Positions 24,791 through 37,656 of a stretch of 64,000 bases of DNA are shown one piece after another. The position numbers and the translations under genes are program-made. Source of the DNA: Gymnogyps californianus (lineage: Eukaryota; Chordata; Aves; Accipitriformes; Cathartidae); NCBI RefSeq assembly GCF_018139145.2, contig NC_059478.1, positions 27,683,001 to 27,747,000 on the forward strand, given 5' to 3'. Numbering within the stretch: the stretch's first letter is position 1; each line of letters opens with the position of its first letter. The notes beneath the pieces are model-generated. The model saw nothing but the letters and a program-made list of their open reading frames with translations, was not told where the DNA came from and searched no databases.

Positions 24791-26392
24791 AAGTAGTTCC
24801 AGACCGCATTCCAAAGGGATGCACAGAGGTACAATAAAGTTGGCACATTTTAAAAAAAAACAAAGTAGTACCTGAGCTCTGGAATCAAACCATTATATTC
24901 TACGAGCATGACAAGTTGAGGGGATTATGGCAAAGAAGACATTTCAGAATAATGGTGGTAAATCACAGATTTACTTTAAGCAACCTCTACGCAGAACTGA
25001 GCTGTTTCGTATAGCCCGCACCTGGAAGAACTAGAGGGATCCAACTACGTAACAACAATGCTTTTTCCTTCCAGTGTATGCACACACTGACCCATACCTC
25101 CTCACAACAGGGCCTTTCTGTTCCATTTCCCGTTGGGTACATAGCCGTCTTCCAAACCATCGGCATTTCTACTGCAGAGGTAGCCGAGGGCTTCACAGTT
25201 CCGGATGCTTTTAGTCTAGTCACAAAATGGAGTCTCTGCTTAGAAGAGGCTGGGGGTGAAACACTCACTACAAAGTAGTTGGTCCTACCCATAGTATCCT
25301 TTCTTCATGTCTGGAAAAAGCATGTGAAATCCTGAAAGCAAATGGACTTGAATCAAAACAAGATCAAGCAGTCAGAAAACAGATTCTTCATGACAGGAGG
25401 GAACCTTTGCCCTCTCCAGTCCTAATCTCTAGCTCCTGTATTGGACCTGCCATACAACTGCACTTACTAAGACTGCATTGAACAAGACAACCCATGAGCA
25501 GAACAGGCTCTCTAATGAGTTATGTGCATGGCCAAATCTAACTGAAGTCAAGAACAGGGAACATACAAAAGCTGGGACTACTTTCTACATAAGCCCAGTA
25601 AATGATCCCAGTGTCAGTTCTGGTCCAGGCAAAGGAGGTATAACAAAGGTATTCAGAGGTGAAAAAGTTAATGTACAAATACAGTGTTCACTCTTGAACC
25701 CATTACCATGTTTTAAGGCATAAAGCACTAATGAAGATGTATAGACTCAATCTCATGGACTTATAGACTGAATCTTTGCCTCACTTATATTAAGCTCTGG
25801 CTGCTCTTGCCCACTCAATCATCCTTAACACACTCATTGGCATCAACCGCTTCTTTTGTCCTGTACAGACAGAGATCCTCATATGCTGCAGATTTTGATA
25901 CAAAGTCTAAAGAATGGATAATTATTAAAGGGTGCTTTGTTGTGACTGGACTCTGTACTGGTTGGGTTGAGCTGTTGCCATTTACTCAAGAAAAATCAGG
26001 AGAAAGAAGACCTTTAGGAAGTCCAGACAAAGCAAAAAATTTCTCTGAACAGTATGCTTGATTAATGCATGTTATTAGAAATGGCCCAAATGGGAACCTT
26101 ATCTATTAATTCCTTCACTGTTTCAGGACTAAGGAATTCTCAAATCAAAGTCTGCCTGCATTATTTTCACAACAGAATGGGTGTTAAAAAAGAGAAAGAA
26201 GGAATCTATATTCATTTCTAGTTCACACAAGTCAAAAAGCTTACCAGTCTTGCAGGATTCAAACCTCAAAGGCAGGTATCCTTGGTAAAGAGGGTGATAT
26301 CATAGGAACATTTATACTATTTCTTTAAAAGTACTGAATCCCAGAGCCACCAAATCACTCAATAAAACTAGGAACGCTGATCCTTACCTCTT

Positions 26393-26402
26393 CCCCCCCC
26401 CC
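26393..26402 (+). repeat. Poly-C run (C10)
   Basis: Ten C residues. Confidence 0.9.
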
Positions 26403-26929
26403 GCAACATATCCTACATCTCCGTACCGGTCAGCTAAGCCGACACTAAGGCAGGACACTCTCTGCAGCACATACGCATACAGGTGACAGATGGAACTCAA
26501 ACATTGAAAAAACTTTGGGAAAACAACTCAACTTCTAAGCATTAAGTATTCAAATTATGTGGCACTTCAACTGTTGTTCCTTTATTGTATTAAGAACAAT
26601 TGCTATCAAATGATTCAAGGCACCTTCTGGTTCTGCCTCAAAGGAGAAAATTGTATTTTGATCAAGATGGTTCAACATTTTTCACCTCCTGCTCCAGCTT
26701 GATAACAGAGCTCATGGACAAAAGAGAATGAAAAGGTAGGCGCAGTTATCTCAAAATAACACTACAAAAGTTAGCAGGTAGCTGGTGAAGTTAGGTTTTA
26801 GCTGAAATCCTGCTTCACAGCCTTACTGAAGATCAAGTAGTAAGGTGTGCTCTTACTGTTTGGCTAACTAGACCATGACAAAGCCTGTGCTCATAAATAA
26901 ACACATATACTCTACATATCTTATAGTCC

Positions 26930-27045
26930 AGTGAATCATTTTCCAAACCTCATGTTCCTGCTGTATAAAATGGAAAGAATATTGGCCTTCCTTTCTAAAG
27001 CAGTCTAAAATTCATGAACATAAAGGCTATTATATAGGAGCTCAG
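26930..27045 (+). repeat. MIR SINE relic, 3' half
   Basis: It has gtgaatcattttccaaacct, then tgctgtataaaatggaaaga matching 'tctgtaaaatgggga', then a stretch like the 'cattaatgtt...aggagctcagg' end. The 5' half is missing. Confidence 0.6.
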
Positions 27046-29323
27046 GAGTACTCTTTATGTAGGGCACATTTACTATCATTTTTTCACCTTGTCCTTTCTA
27101 GGCGTTTTTGGAAATGTGCAATAGGTTCATAGCAAGAAAGAATCTTTGTTTGACCAGAAAAAATATCTTGAGGTCTGGACTTCCTAGTGTGAGTCTAAGT
27201 CAGGTGCTGAAATATGATCTTAGCATCATTTCTATGTATATTAGCTCAGAGTTAATAGATAGGTACATAGATCTACATTACAATTAATAAGCCTAGCCAG
27301 GGAAAAGTAAGTCCCACAGCACACCTTTCAGAAGCAAGCTGTTATTAATCAGCATTTTAACGAAGCATAATTACAACAGCTTATGGCTCCCACCAGGTAA
27401 AGCAATAATTATAGGTGCAACCAAATAAACAGGGAAAATAATTACCTATTTCTCAGAGCTAATATTAATTTAACCAGGCTCGGAGTGATGGCTAGACAGA
27501 CAGCTCAGTGCTTTCACACTGCCAGTTGGAAAAACTCTTCCGATTAAAACAAAGATCACAGTTGCTATTGTCAAAGAGGGGGGAAGGTACACAGTCTTTT
27601 TAATCTCCAGGACACCTTCCAGATTTCAAACAGGCGATGTGGTTATTCATTGGGCAATGAAATTCTTCCCATATGCACTGTGTACAAGAAGCACATCTTC
27701 TCCTGGGAAGAAGAGGTGAAACACCCTGGACTGACACATACAGCCATGCTGGATGGACAGCATGAAAATACACAGTTCTGAGCAGGGTGAGGTGACCCAA
27801 GTTAGAGAAAGGGCCACAAAAATATCCGGGTTGTCTGCAACAACAGGGGATTGGATTCAAGGAGGGTGTCTGCTTACACTGCTGGACAATAAAGCAGACA
27901 TCTTTGTGCACTGACAGACACGTCCAGACAGACGATCCAACGGCAATCATGCAAAGGGCGGGCAGGATACCATACTTCCAGTGACTCTCTTACCTGCTTG
28001 ACAGGAGAGTTAACCACTGGCAGAGGAAGTCCCTGAGTTAGTCCTGCCACCGTGACTGGCTTAGAGTAAATGGTGCTGTTCAGATGGATCAGCGGAAACC
28101 ATTTAATAATTACTCTCCAGGGCAATTTCTGCTCTGCCGTAGTTTCTATCCATGGAGAGCAGCAGACGCAGACACATCAAGTGCTGCTATAATATCTGGA
28201 ACACTCCAGGCTTCCTCTGGATTATGGTGGCTTGTAAGCACACCCCCTCCTGGACTCAGTGAGGCTTTCTGATTGCATTGGGGCTCCCCCACTGCATTGA
28301 CACTCTGCCTTTTGCAAGCAAGTCCCTAGCATATGAAATAAAAACAAACCAAAGCTTTTGAATTTGTTTTCATGATGCTCCCATCTCACTATGGAAACAC
28401 AAACAAAATAAAGAGGTTGATGATGATTTATTGCACGCAGATGAAAAAACCTACAGCCCAGTGGTGCTTTTGATTCCAGATCTAATACTGTTAAATATTA
28501 ATACCTTAATGATTCTAATACATGCTGGTTTTACCTGGTGATCCAAAGGAAGGAGGTGGGGGTCAGGGAGTGTGGTGGAAGGCTGCCAAGCACAGGCTAT
28601 TCCTCCAAAGAGCTGGAGACTGCAGTGTGGAGGCAGAAACAAGGAGGGAAAGTAGGCAGGTAATAGGAATAACGCTGTACAAAATCACAAGCTGCTGCGT
28701 CAAGACTGAGACCAAATGATATTGCTGGTGATGTCATTACGACACAATGACAGTGTAGCTCTACTAAGCCACATTTGTCCTCAGGCCACTTTCCAACCCT
28801 CTGAGTGTTTCAGCAGCACTGTTTCATTGGGTTCTCCAGTGTTTCAGAACAAATTACACTGGTAAACAGATTTGTGGCAACACTTCAGGCTGAAAGACCA
28901 ACTATGCCTTTGAACAGCATCGATTCCTCAGGCTGATACAAGTCAGCACAGACATGTCTGAGTCCAACAACACAACTGGGAGGAGTGAACCAACTATTTT
29001 GGGAGTTCACTAAACCAGTTCAAATCCACAAACCATCTTCCCTTCTCCCTGAGTGTTGTAGTGTTGGGTTGCCCAGGTGTGGGGCCAGGCTCTGCCAAAA
29101 GCATGCACTTCACGTTCAGGAGTGGAGCATCCTTTGCTAGGGTTGCTTTGGCTTAATCATCAGAACAGCTCCTTCATTCTCATTCTTCCCCTATATTTTT
29201 TTTCTCAAGAATTACCAAGCCTGAAAACATTCAGTTGTGTTTCATATTTAGCAAAGTGACTTTGCGCATCCGTACTGATGTCAGAAAACAAAGAAAGAAA
29301 AGGCACTCACCAAGGACAAAGCT

Positions 29324-29370
29324 AAAAAAAAAAAAAAAAGAAGGAAACCATAAAAAGGGGGGTGGGTGGG
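29324..29370 (+). repeat. A16 run followed by a G-rich run
   Basis: A16 at 29324-29339, then ggggggtgggtggg at 29357-29370, which has the four G-triplets needed for a possible G-quadruplex. Confidence 0.8.
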
Positions 29371-32300
29371 ATTTAAGACATTTCTGAAATTAACAAAAAC
29401 ACAGTGACACAAACATTTCTTAAGAAACCATGTTCTCCTGAGGAGCTCCAGAACTAATCGGTTGGGAGAAGGTTTGATAGGTTTCAGCTAAGCTAAACCA
29501 AATCCAAGAACCTTTTTAGCTTCACTGTCACTAAATGGAGGCTTATGCCACTGTAATTTGGGCTTGAAATGAAGACATGAATGTCAATAGAGTCAAGAGG
29601 TTTGGATACAAGTGGGGTGGAAAATTTACCCCGAGGGATAGATTTTACCCCTTGCAAAAGCTGTAAAGCAAAGATTATACAGAAAATGAAGCTATATTGC
29701 CAAGAGCAGGATATTTAAACCCCTCAGGCAACTTCTATGTAATTTTATTATTCTTTTAATTTAATTTCTTAAAATCTCTTTCTCTCCCCACTCCAAACAG
29801 TAACCATGAAATAATCCACTGGAAGAAGACATGGTGGGGCCAAATTCTCAGCAGCTGAAGCACTCTAAGCTCAATTTGACTGACAAAGTGCCTGCATGAG
29901 GCTCTGAATGAAGTACTTGCCGTGTGTGAAGCAACTTTTCCTTGCAACAGAGGGCATTCAGGGTCTCAGGGCCTCAAATCTTCCTGCTGCCACAGGGCCA
30001 AAGGCCTTAACTGAAAGGAAGATGGGGAGGGACAGCTAACCTCCTGTCCTGCTGCCTTCCCTTTGCATAGCACACAATAAATAAGGAAAGGGCTGCTGGT
30101 GTCTACATAGTACTCCAAAGCAATAGAGTTACCCAGATGTCTGGGTTGCCCACATGGGTTTTTTGAACCTAAAATGTTGTGCCACGGATCCCCTCGAGCC
30201 AGATGTGCAAACAGAGCTAAAACCTCTATCAGTTAAGATACAATCAGATTCCTAGGACATTGCTGGAATTAAAAGGGATTCAAAGCCTAAGTGTTTTACA
30301 AAGTCTTGGGAGAAACTTTTCTGCATTTTAAATGCCTCTAAAAACCTTCACCCGTCTTTTGCCTCAGTTCACCTATTTTAAGTACAGTAATAAGCATCAT
30401 CCCCTGTCTCAGAAATGTGCTATGACATTTCCTGAAATACATTAGTCAATTCTCATGAGAGGGCCAAGGAGCAGAAAATTCTTTACATAACTATTGGTGA
30501 GGAGGACAAGTCATCCCATGCTAACGATGGTTACATTTCACAAGAAAAAGGCCCACAGTGAGTATAGGAAGTGTCTTAAGCATACCATTTCTATTCAGCT
30601 GCTGTCCAAAAAATGTGAAGTCTCCATTGAATTTCCCCAAAATCTTTCTCCTTGGAAGCTCATGTGATACTCCAAGTAGCTGTAGGAGTCTTTCCAGGCA
30701 ATTCAAATTCAAAGCTCCTGCTGCTGGCTGCCTGAATCACTTTTACAAAGGTTTTCCATGCCACTTTATTTTGAAGGATGTTACCTTAACTTCAAATTCC
30801 AAGAAGAATAATACAGGGAGGGTTTTGCTTAGCCTGGATATAAGTTTAATGCCTGGCTGATCAAAGCAGGCTCTCTCTATCCTGTGCAATATCTGACTTC
30901 ACAGAGCTACATTGGCAAACTGGTCCAGTGCTTTCCCCGGAGAAGGAAAATGCACTGGAACAATGTGAGTACATGAGGGATCCGCAAGGATGCAAAAACA
31001 TCCATTACTGAATCAAATACTGCAAAGGTGGGACAAATCCAGGGAAGAGCTGGATAAACTCCTCTGCAGAAAGAGAAGCCTGAAGTCCAAGACAGCTTTA
31101 CCCAGCTGGTTGCCTTATCCTCACACTAGATAAGGAACTGCACCACACAGTGAATCAGCAAAGTATCTCTTCCTGCACTCACAAACAGGCACGTACTTAG
31201 AGGAGTTACCTTGAGGACCAAATTAACTTCTTCTTTTTTTGCTTAAGTGATAAATAGAAAATATGAATAAGGTACCTAAAGTCATCAGTGTCCCTTCCCA
31301 TCCCTCTGCCTCATCTCCTGAGCCTGAGCTACTGTGGCCTTGCAAGAGGACCATGTGGGTCCCACCCCCCCATCTGTGTGACCTGACAACCCGAGATGTG
31401 GGAGCTGCACGGTGACAGTGTCCACAAGGGGACTTGTGTGGCTGGGACCTCAGCCGTTTGGCTCAGAAGTTTGGCGACTCTCAAGCAGAGCACACAATCG
31501 AAAAGAGAGCTGCCACCCTCATCCAGCTCCCCTTTCTCCCAGGCTACGCAGCTAGGCTTACAAAGAATTGCAGTTTTTTTCAGGTCTACAGTATTTTCTG
31601 TAAAAGTCTAGGCTCTGGGAGCTATAGGATTATTTGAGGTTTCCCCAGCATTCATTTAAAAATACAATTGTAAGCTTCACAGTTGGAGAGAAAAGCTTAA
31701 TAATGCAACTGTATGCAGACCTAAAAATAGACTCAAAAAAATTTAAAAGACTCCCAAATACACCTGGCAATGCTAGATTCCAGCTTCACTGGCGCATTCC
31801 CTTGTACTTCAGGCTTTTCTTGCATGCACAGGGAAACAGAAGAGAGAATTTAAAAAAAAAAAAAATGAAGAGGAAAACATAATTGTAAAAGTTCAAAAAC
31901 ATTGAGGCGAGAATTAGGAGAAGATGCAATGCCAGAAATTAACTCATTTACAAAACCTGCCTGGGCTGCCAGGGTCCCTTTAACTGAACGCACTCAGCAC
32001 AAAAATGAGTCCACGTTGTATGCAATGAAAATGCCGATGAACGTCATCACCGTGCAATGGCTTTAAAATTCATTTGGGGGGGGTAGGAAGATTTTGTTTC
32101 ACCTTCCTTAGTGGGGAAGCCAGACAGAGCTTTAAGCTTTATTGACTCTGGTATTATAATCACAGTTGCTGGTCTTTCAACCTGTTCCAGAATTGGAGAG
32201 AGGTTTTCTTCTCTGTATGACTCGATACTGTAGCATGGTCGATTCTGTGCTGAATTGAAATTCATCAGAGCCTGCTTTGTCTCAACAGAGTAATAAAAGC

Positions 32301-35300
32301 CTAAAACGTTATTATGCATGAAATGATTATGGAGCTGGTGAAAGGGTTGTTTTTCCCCCTTGTTGCAAAAAGGGGAGGAGAGGGGAAATATCTGACCCGA
32401 CAATAAGAAGTGACTGAAAGAAAGATAAGTCTTTTATATAAAATTGGCTCTACCTGCAAAAATGTGTAATGGAAGCAAAAGCACCAACTGGATCTCAGAG
32501 AAGGAGCCCAAAGGATGAGATGAGAACCTCACCAAGCCTTGGTGCTGCTCAGTGCAGGGGGCTCGGCTAAAATCCATCTCTGCTCATAGATAACCCAGTG
32601 TTGAAATACAGCCACACTCTGCACATTTACCTCTTTTCTTGATCTTCTTCTAACATGAAACATTAGCAGGTACTCCAGGGCACAACACAGCAAAACCGTG
32701 CTCCCCCTGGCTCCAATCCTGCAGAGAATTATGTAGTCACTATACCCCTGTGTCCCAAATGAGCATTTGTAAAAGTTCCTCATGGGATGAAAAGGCCTCA
32801 GCAAGACTCATCTTTCCTAATATAAACTAAATCGTAAAAATATATGCACACAGTCAAGATATGACTGAGGGTGGGAGAGAACCACTGTAACAGGTCAAGA
32901 CACCTTGATCTTTAGAGGCTCATTTCTCCCAACCTAAGCATTGCCTACTGAATACCTGTGATTTAGACAGCATTTTGTGCTGTTTGAGGTAGATCGGGAG
33001 TGATGTAGTAGTGTTAAAGTCTGGCTGCATGTGCAATGGAAAGCGGGCATCTCAGGCACTTGAGGATGAAGGGCACACCCTGTGCAGCCTTTCTCTCTGA
33101 GTGCCTATTAATTAGCAATTAAGTAATTGAATTATATACAATTGCACAAAAGACATAGGCATATACATAGATAAGTACCATGTGCTAGTATATATCTTTC
33201 GTATCTGTGCAGTGGCACGTACACAGAAAATAAAGACACAGGAGAAACTTTGACCTTGCTGAACTGGGTGGGAGTTTGCTAACCTGCTTGGGTGGCACCC
33301 AGACTCTGCCTGTGGCTGTTGCCCAGAGAGGCACCCACCCCAAACCTACGTGTCAACACCTGCGGGACCAGACTCAGGCTCCCTTGGTCCACACCTGAGC
33401 TGAGTGGGTAATGCTAGCTTTAAAGCCATGTTAAACATCCTTGAGCCACTAAACGCTTGCAAGATTTTGAAGGAGGTACGAACAGGGTCCCAAACACATG
33501 CTAAACAAAACCACAATGTCTGTGTGCTTTTGTAAACAGCTCAATATAAACACACATTGTTTACCCCCCTGAAAAAGAGGCTCATGAAAGTGCCTGGTCT
33601 CCAACCCCCTTGAATCCTCTCAGAGGGGGGCTTTCGCAGCAATAACTATTAAAATGTTACTGCCATTTGTCTAATGCAATTCCATGCTCCACATCCATCT
33701 TTGGAGAGCTGACTTTCATTAACACTTCAAAAATAATTTAAGGTTTTCGCGGTGAAGGTTAGAAACTTTTCACAGCTCAGAGCTAATAGCTCTGCTGTTT
33801 ACATGCTATAATGTCTTGATAACCTTTTCAAACGCACTGTGGCCGGCAGCTGGGACCTGTCCCTGCTATTTTTGTTCCCAGAATGTAACAGCAGAAATGC
33901 GATGACTTTGTGCCCCTGAAATGGTCACATTTCTTCTCTTTAGGCTTCGCTTCCATTACAGCACTAACGGAAAGGGCCTCACCTTTTCAAGAGGCTCCTG
34001 ATGTATTGAAATACAGCCCTGGCTGTCCTTTCCCTGGAGAAATGAAACAAGCTGATTGTCTCACTGGAAACCCAGTTTCAGGGGGCATGGGAGGAGGGCA
34101 GGCAGTCTGCCTTTCCTATCTGGGGTGCCTTGGAGAAGGCAATGAACCTGTGTGAACTATTTTGCCTGGAAGAATAAGGATAAGATTCTTGTTTTCAGGT
34201 GCCGGATGGACAAAGTCATAATCTCACAGTGTTTATTCCGACACTGCAGCAAAACAAGTCCTGCAGCTCTCTTACTTTGCTTTACTTGAGTTGTGTGCAG
34301 ATTACAAATCCTTGCTGGAGATATGGCAGGCTGGCAAAAAACAGCTGAATGCTGTGGCATCCACAGGCTAGAAAATGGTGTCTCTGTCAAAAAGCAGGAA
34401 TCTCACTTGCTCCAGTCTCCTGCCCGCTCCACAGCTGGAACAGGGAGGTAGGATGGAGGGATGCTGTAGTATCTACATGCCTTTCTAAAAACATCACACA
34501 GGTCTAATTTCAGCATACTGTCCTTAAAATTACTGGGCCAAACAGTGCCCTCAGATACAATTTACATGGAAATATTCAATCCCATGGAGCGCTCCAAGAG
34601 GGGTTTTCTCTCCCCTAAACCCAGAAGCAAATAAATGCAGCTGCTCCAAACTGATAGTGAGTAAGGGCCCTGAAGCTGAGAGCATGGGACCAGTCCATTC
34701 TTATTAAGTTAAAGCATTAAAAGTCCTGGACAAGCTGTAAAAAAAAGGAGACATGATCAACTCAGTCAAATTTACAGCAGACCTGGGGGCACATCCATGA
34801 TGTTCTCTCTCCTGGGAGCTCTGCTAGATACAGCCTTGGAGCAGTCATAAGCACCACAGCACGTGTTGCAAACAACAGGGTAAATGAGCCCTAAAAGAAA
34901 TCATTTTAATGATCATCTTTCTCCTTTTGGGCAGGGATGTGAAAGGCAGAGGTCAGTTTGTGACAAGCTCCCTGTAGCCTTCTTGATCCCGTTCACAGAG
35001 CAGACAACGTGAAAGGAGGGGTTGTGAGTTCTTCCCAGCCTAGAGAGGCTTCCAGAGGGCCCAGTGACTATGGGTGGCATGGGCTGCTGCCACTACAGAG
35101 GGCTTGTCCTTGAGAGATGGATCTGCACATGGGATCCTAGAGAGCATGGTGTAAAGTATTTCTTGCTACTAGCAAGTCACTGTAAGTAGCTTGAAGGCAA
35201 GTACAGGCTTCTGATCTCCATCCAAGTGCTTTAATTTTTTAAGGTTGAGAAGTGATGACAAAAACTTTTTAAAAATTCCTTGGCTTGGAAGGGGAGGGGA

Positions 35301-35639
35301 GTAAATCAAAGAGTAAGGTATACATCATACAATTTATTGTGGCTTATTTAGGCAGCTTGGCTAAATACTCCACGGAAAGCTGCAAATTCAGCAGAAATTT
35401 TGCAAGGAGTTAGCGTAGCAAATGAGAACAGATAGTGATCAGGCTACAGAACAGCAAAACAGAGTCATCGTTAATTAAGAGACCTAAATGATGAGACCCA
35501 CTGAATTAGGTCAGTAAATATGCCCCTTCCTGCTCTAGTTGTAGGTTGTGTAAATGACTTCAAGTGAGGTCGTTTTCAGAGTTCCTGCAGTTGCCAGTGG
35601 GGCCATATAATGGACGTGAGAAAAGCAGCCAAGAAATAT

Positions 35640-36010
35640 CCAACAATTTAGATCTACTCTAGAACTGGGTCAACATACGGCAAAAGAAAATTAAAGTCAA
35701 CAAATGCAAAGTAATGTTCACCGCCACACGATCCTTGGAACCCCTGCTAAGCCTAATTTATATAAATGGCTTAGAGAAGCTGACTACAAACTGGTTAAGC
35801 CTGCTGACAACACAAAATTGGGCAAGTGGACATGGAGAGAAAAGAAAAAAAGCAAGCAAAGAAATTCTACAGAGTCCTTAGCTTTGCTAGGTAATTTGGA
35901 CAAGGTGCAGCAAATAACTCTTAATGTTGACAAATGCAAAAGCAATACAATTTATTTGCAAGATCTCAGGACAAAATGGGAATTGCCTTGGACTTCAGCA
36001 AGGGGAGGCT
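35640..36010 (+). mobile_element. Old CR1/L3-type LINE relic (RT region), plus strand
   Basis: The bases gacaacacaaaattgggcaa (35806-35825) match the CR1 RT 'gatgacacaaaactggg' block (the A-D-D-T-K-L region). Then acaaggtgcagcaaataact and cttaatgttgacaaatgcaa match the following 'tttaatgttgacaagtgcaaagt' block. The same acaaatgcaaa motif also occurs at 35700-35710, so two copies or a duplication may be present. All frames are broken. Confidence 0.65.
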
Positions 36011-36315
36011 AAAATGGCTACAGCAGGAAGACAGTAGCCTTTTCTCACAAAGGGCAGGTGGCACAGCCATGTAATTCATTTTTAAGATAAGAAAGGAGTC
36101 AAGGTGAACAAAAAAAAGCAACAACATTCAGGTTGCTTAAAGATAACCCCCAAAAAGCAACAAAATGGACCTGCATCTATTATTACATCTTTACAGCAAA
36201 GTCTTTAGCTGGCAAAAAACCTGCATAGCTAATATTCTGCAAAGCCTGAGCATAGGCAGGACTTTGATATAGGTGAATGCAGTAACTTTTGTGTGAGCCA
36301 GATGGAAAGGGGATA

Positions 36316-36337
36316 GGGTTACTTCTGGGTTACTTCT
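36316..36337 (+). repeat. 11-bp perfect tandem duplication
   Basis: GGGTTACTTCT occurs twice in a row. Confidence 0.9.
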
Positions 36338-37630
36338 GGTAAGGACTGCTTTCTAGGTTGCTTAGAAATTTCAGTCCTATGTTACACTAGCAGTCCTAGA
36401 GTACAAAAATGACAAGCTCCAAAATCAAAACCAAGCCTTTGAGAGAAGGTGTTTTTAAGGAAACTTGGCCATTACCTCAAGATTGATTCCAACGCCTCAT
36501 ACCCAAACGTGTGCAAGGATGGCTTCTGCCAAACAATCAGGACTTGAAAGCTGTTAGTGGATGAGGCAGTGAGAGGACAATTTTGCAGAACTATCACACA
36601 GGCTCCAACACTGTCCACCCCAGCATAGCCAACTGATCACACTGCAGCATAGGGCAAGCCAGAGATATCAAGCCTAAAACTGAAAAGGAAGCATAATCAA
36701 CTTATTTTAAAAACAAAACTTCCCGGACTGTCTTCCATCTTCATAAAAAGCAATAGAAGGTAACCCTTTGGAATACTATTGTTCAATTCAGACATTAAAA
36801 CCAGACTGCACAATGCTTTGACAAATATACTACACAGGGTGTGAGAAGTGACTGACCTAGATACAACAAAGTGATACATGCTGTAATAGTGAAATGAGCA
36901 GCGGGAAAACCTATAGGACTACTGTAGGCTATAAAGGGAGAGCAGATGAGGATCAGTTCAGAAAGGAACCTAAAAGGGAGGGAATAAAAAATACAACATA
37001 GATGACATCACGAGTGCTGTAGTCAAGGAAACACGTTTCATTTTTTCCCCTCAGTTTAGAGCAAGCAATCATAAAATGGACAAAAAGAGGAATTCAGAGC
37101 CACTCCTATCTTCTTTCCTGAGCTTAGACAACTTTCAGGGACAATAAAAAGCAGGTTTAGTCAGTACAGATTTGGGATCTAATCTTCACAAAGATTTGAT
37201 CTTTCAATGTTCAGTTCATAGTAATTTTGCTCCTGACTTCAATGCACATTGCATCGGGCCAAGAACAGACAGAACACTATCTACGTAGTGAGAACGCCTT
37301 AGTTGCCCTTTTTTTGGGTAGTCTTTCAATCACTGACTATGTGTTAGAGTATTATGTTAGCTACTCTAAATTAAATGCTTGCAACATTGTCAAGGTGTTA
37401 TGATTGTGTAGTTGAACTCCATTTTGAATGTCATCTCCTTTAGCATAACAGCCAAGAAGGCGTTATATTTCTTACCCTAAACTAAATACCTCTGGACCAC
37501 AGAACCTGCAGAATGGTACAAATCTCCCCGTTTCACTGTCAGAGGCTTCTAGTCCCAAAAGTTTACAAAGCAATTAAAAGGATTTGCACACAAGCATGCC
37601 TCGCAGCCTGCTAGACATCCAAAGAGGCAT

Positions 37631-37656
37631 GGAAAGATCTTTTCCCTAATACAATT
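37631..37656 (+). repeat. 26-bp dispersed direct repeat, copy 1
   Basis: The run from ggaaagatct to acaatt is identical over 26 bp to 39021-39046. The flanks differ. The first 15 bases form a near-palindrome around AGATCT. Confidence 0.9.

Larger units (their letters stand above)
24791..35639. other. Unique intronic sequence with candidate non-coding elements
   Basis: Holds one MIR, C- and A-runs, a G-rich run at 29356-29370, and three TAAT/ATTA-dense stretches (27280-27500, 33100-33165, 33640-33850). No gene recognised. The minus-strand open frame at 32047-32403 has no known domain. Confidence 0.45.

Noticed and set aside
24987..25292. 101-codon minus-strand frame overlapping an open plus-strand frame
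   Set aside because: No domain. Possible conserved non-coding DNA at most.
26246..26275. tRNA B-box-like GGATTCAAACC
   Set aside because: No A-box, cloverleaf or terminator around it. Isolated match.
32047..32403. 118-codon minus-strand frame
   Set aside because: Reads somewhat protein-like but matches nothing I know. Length is within chance.
36961..37035. Exact U12 branch-site match (TTCCTTGAC) on the minus strand at 37022-37030
   Set aside because: The nearest AG follows after only a few bases, and the sequence beyond it does not encode the expected AGBL4 continuation.
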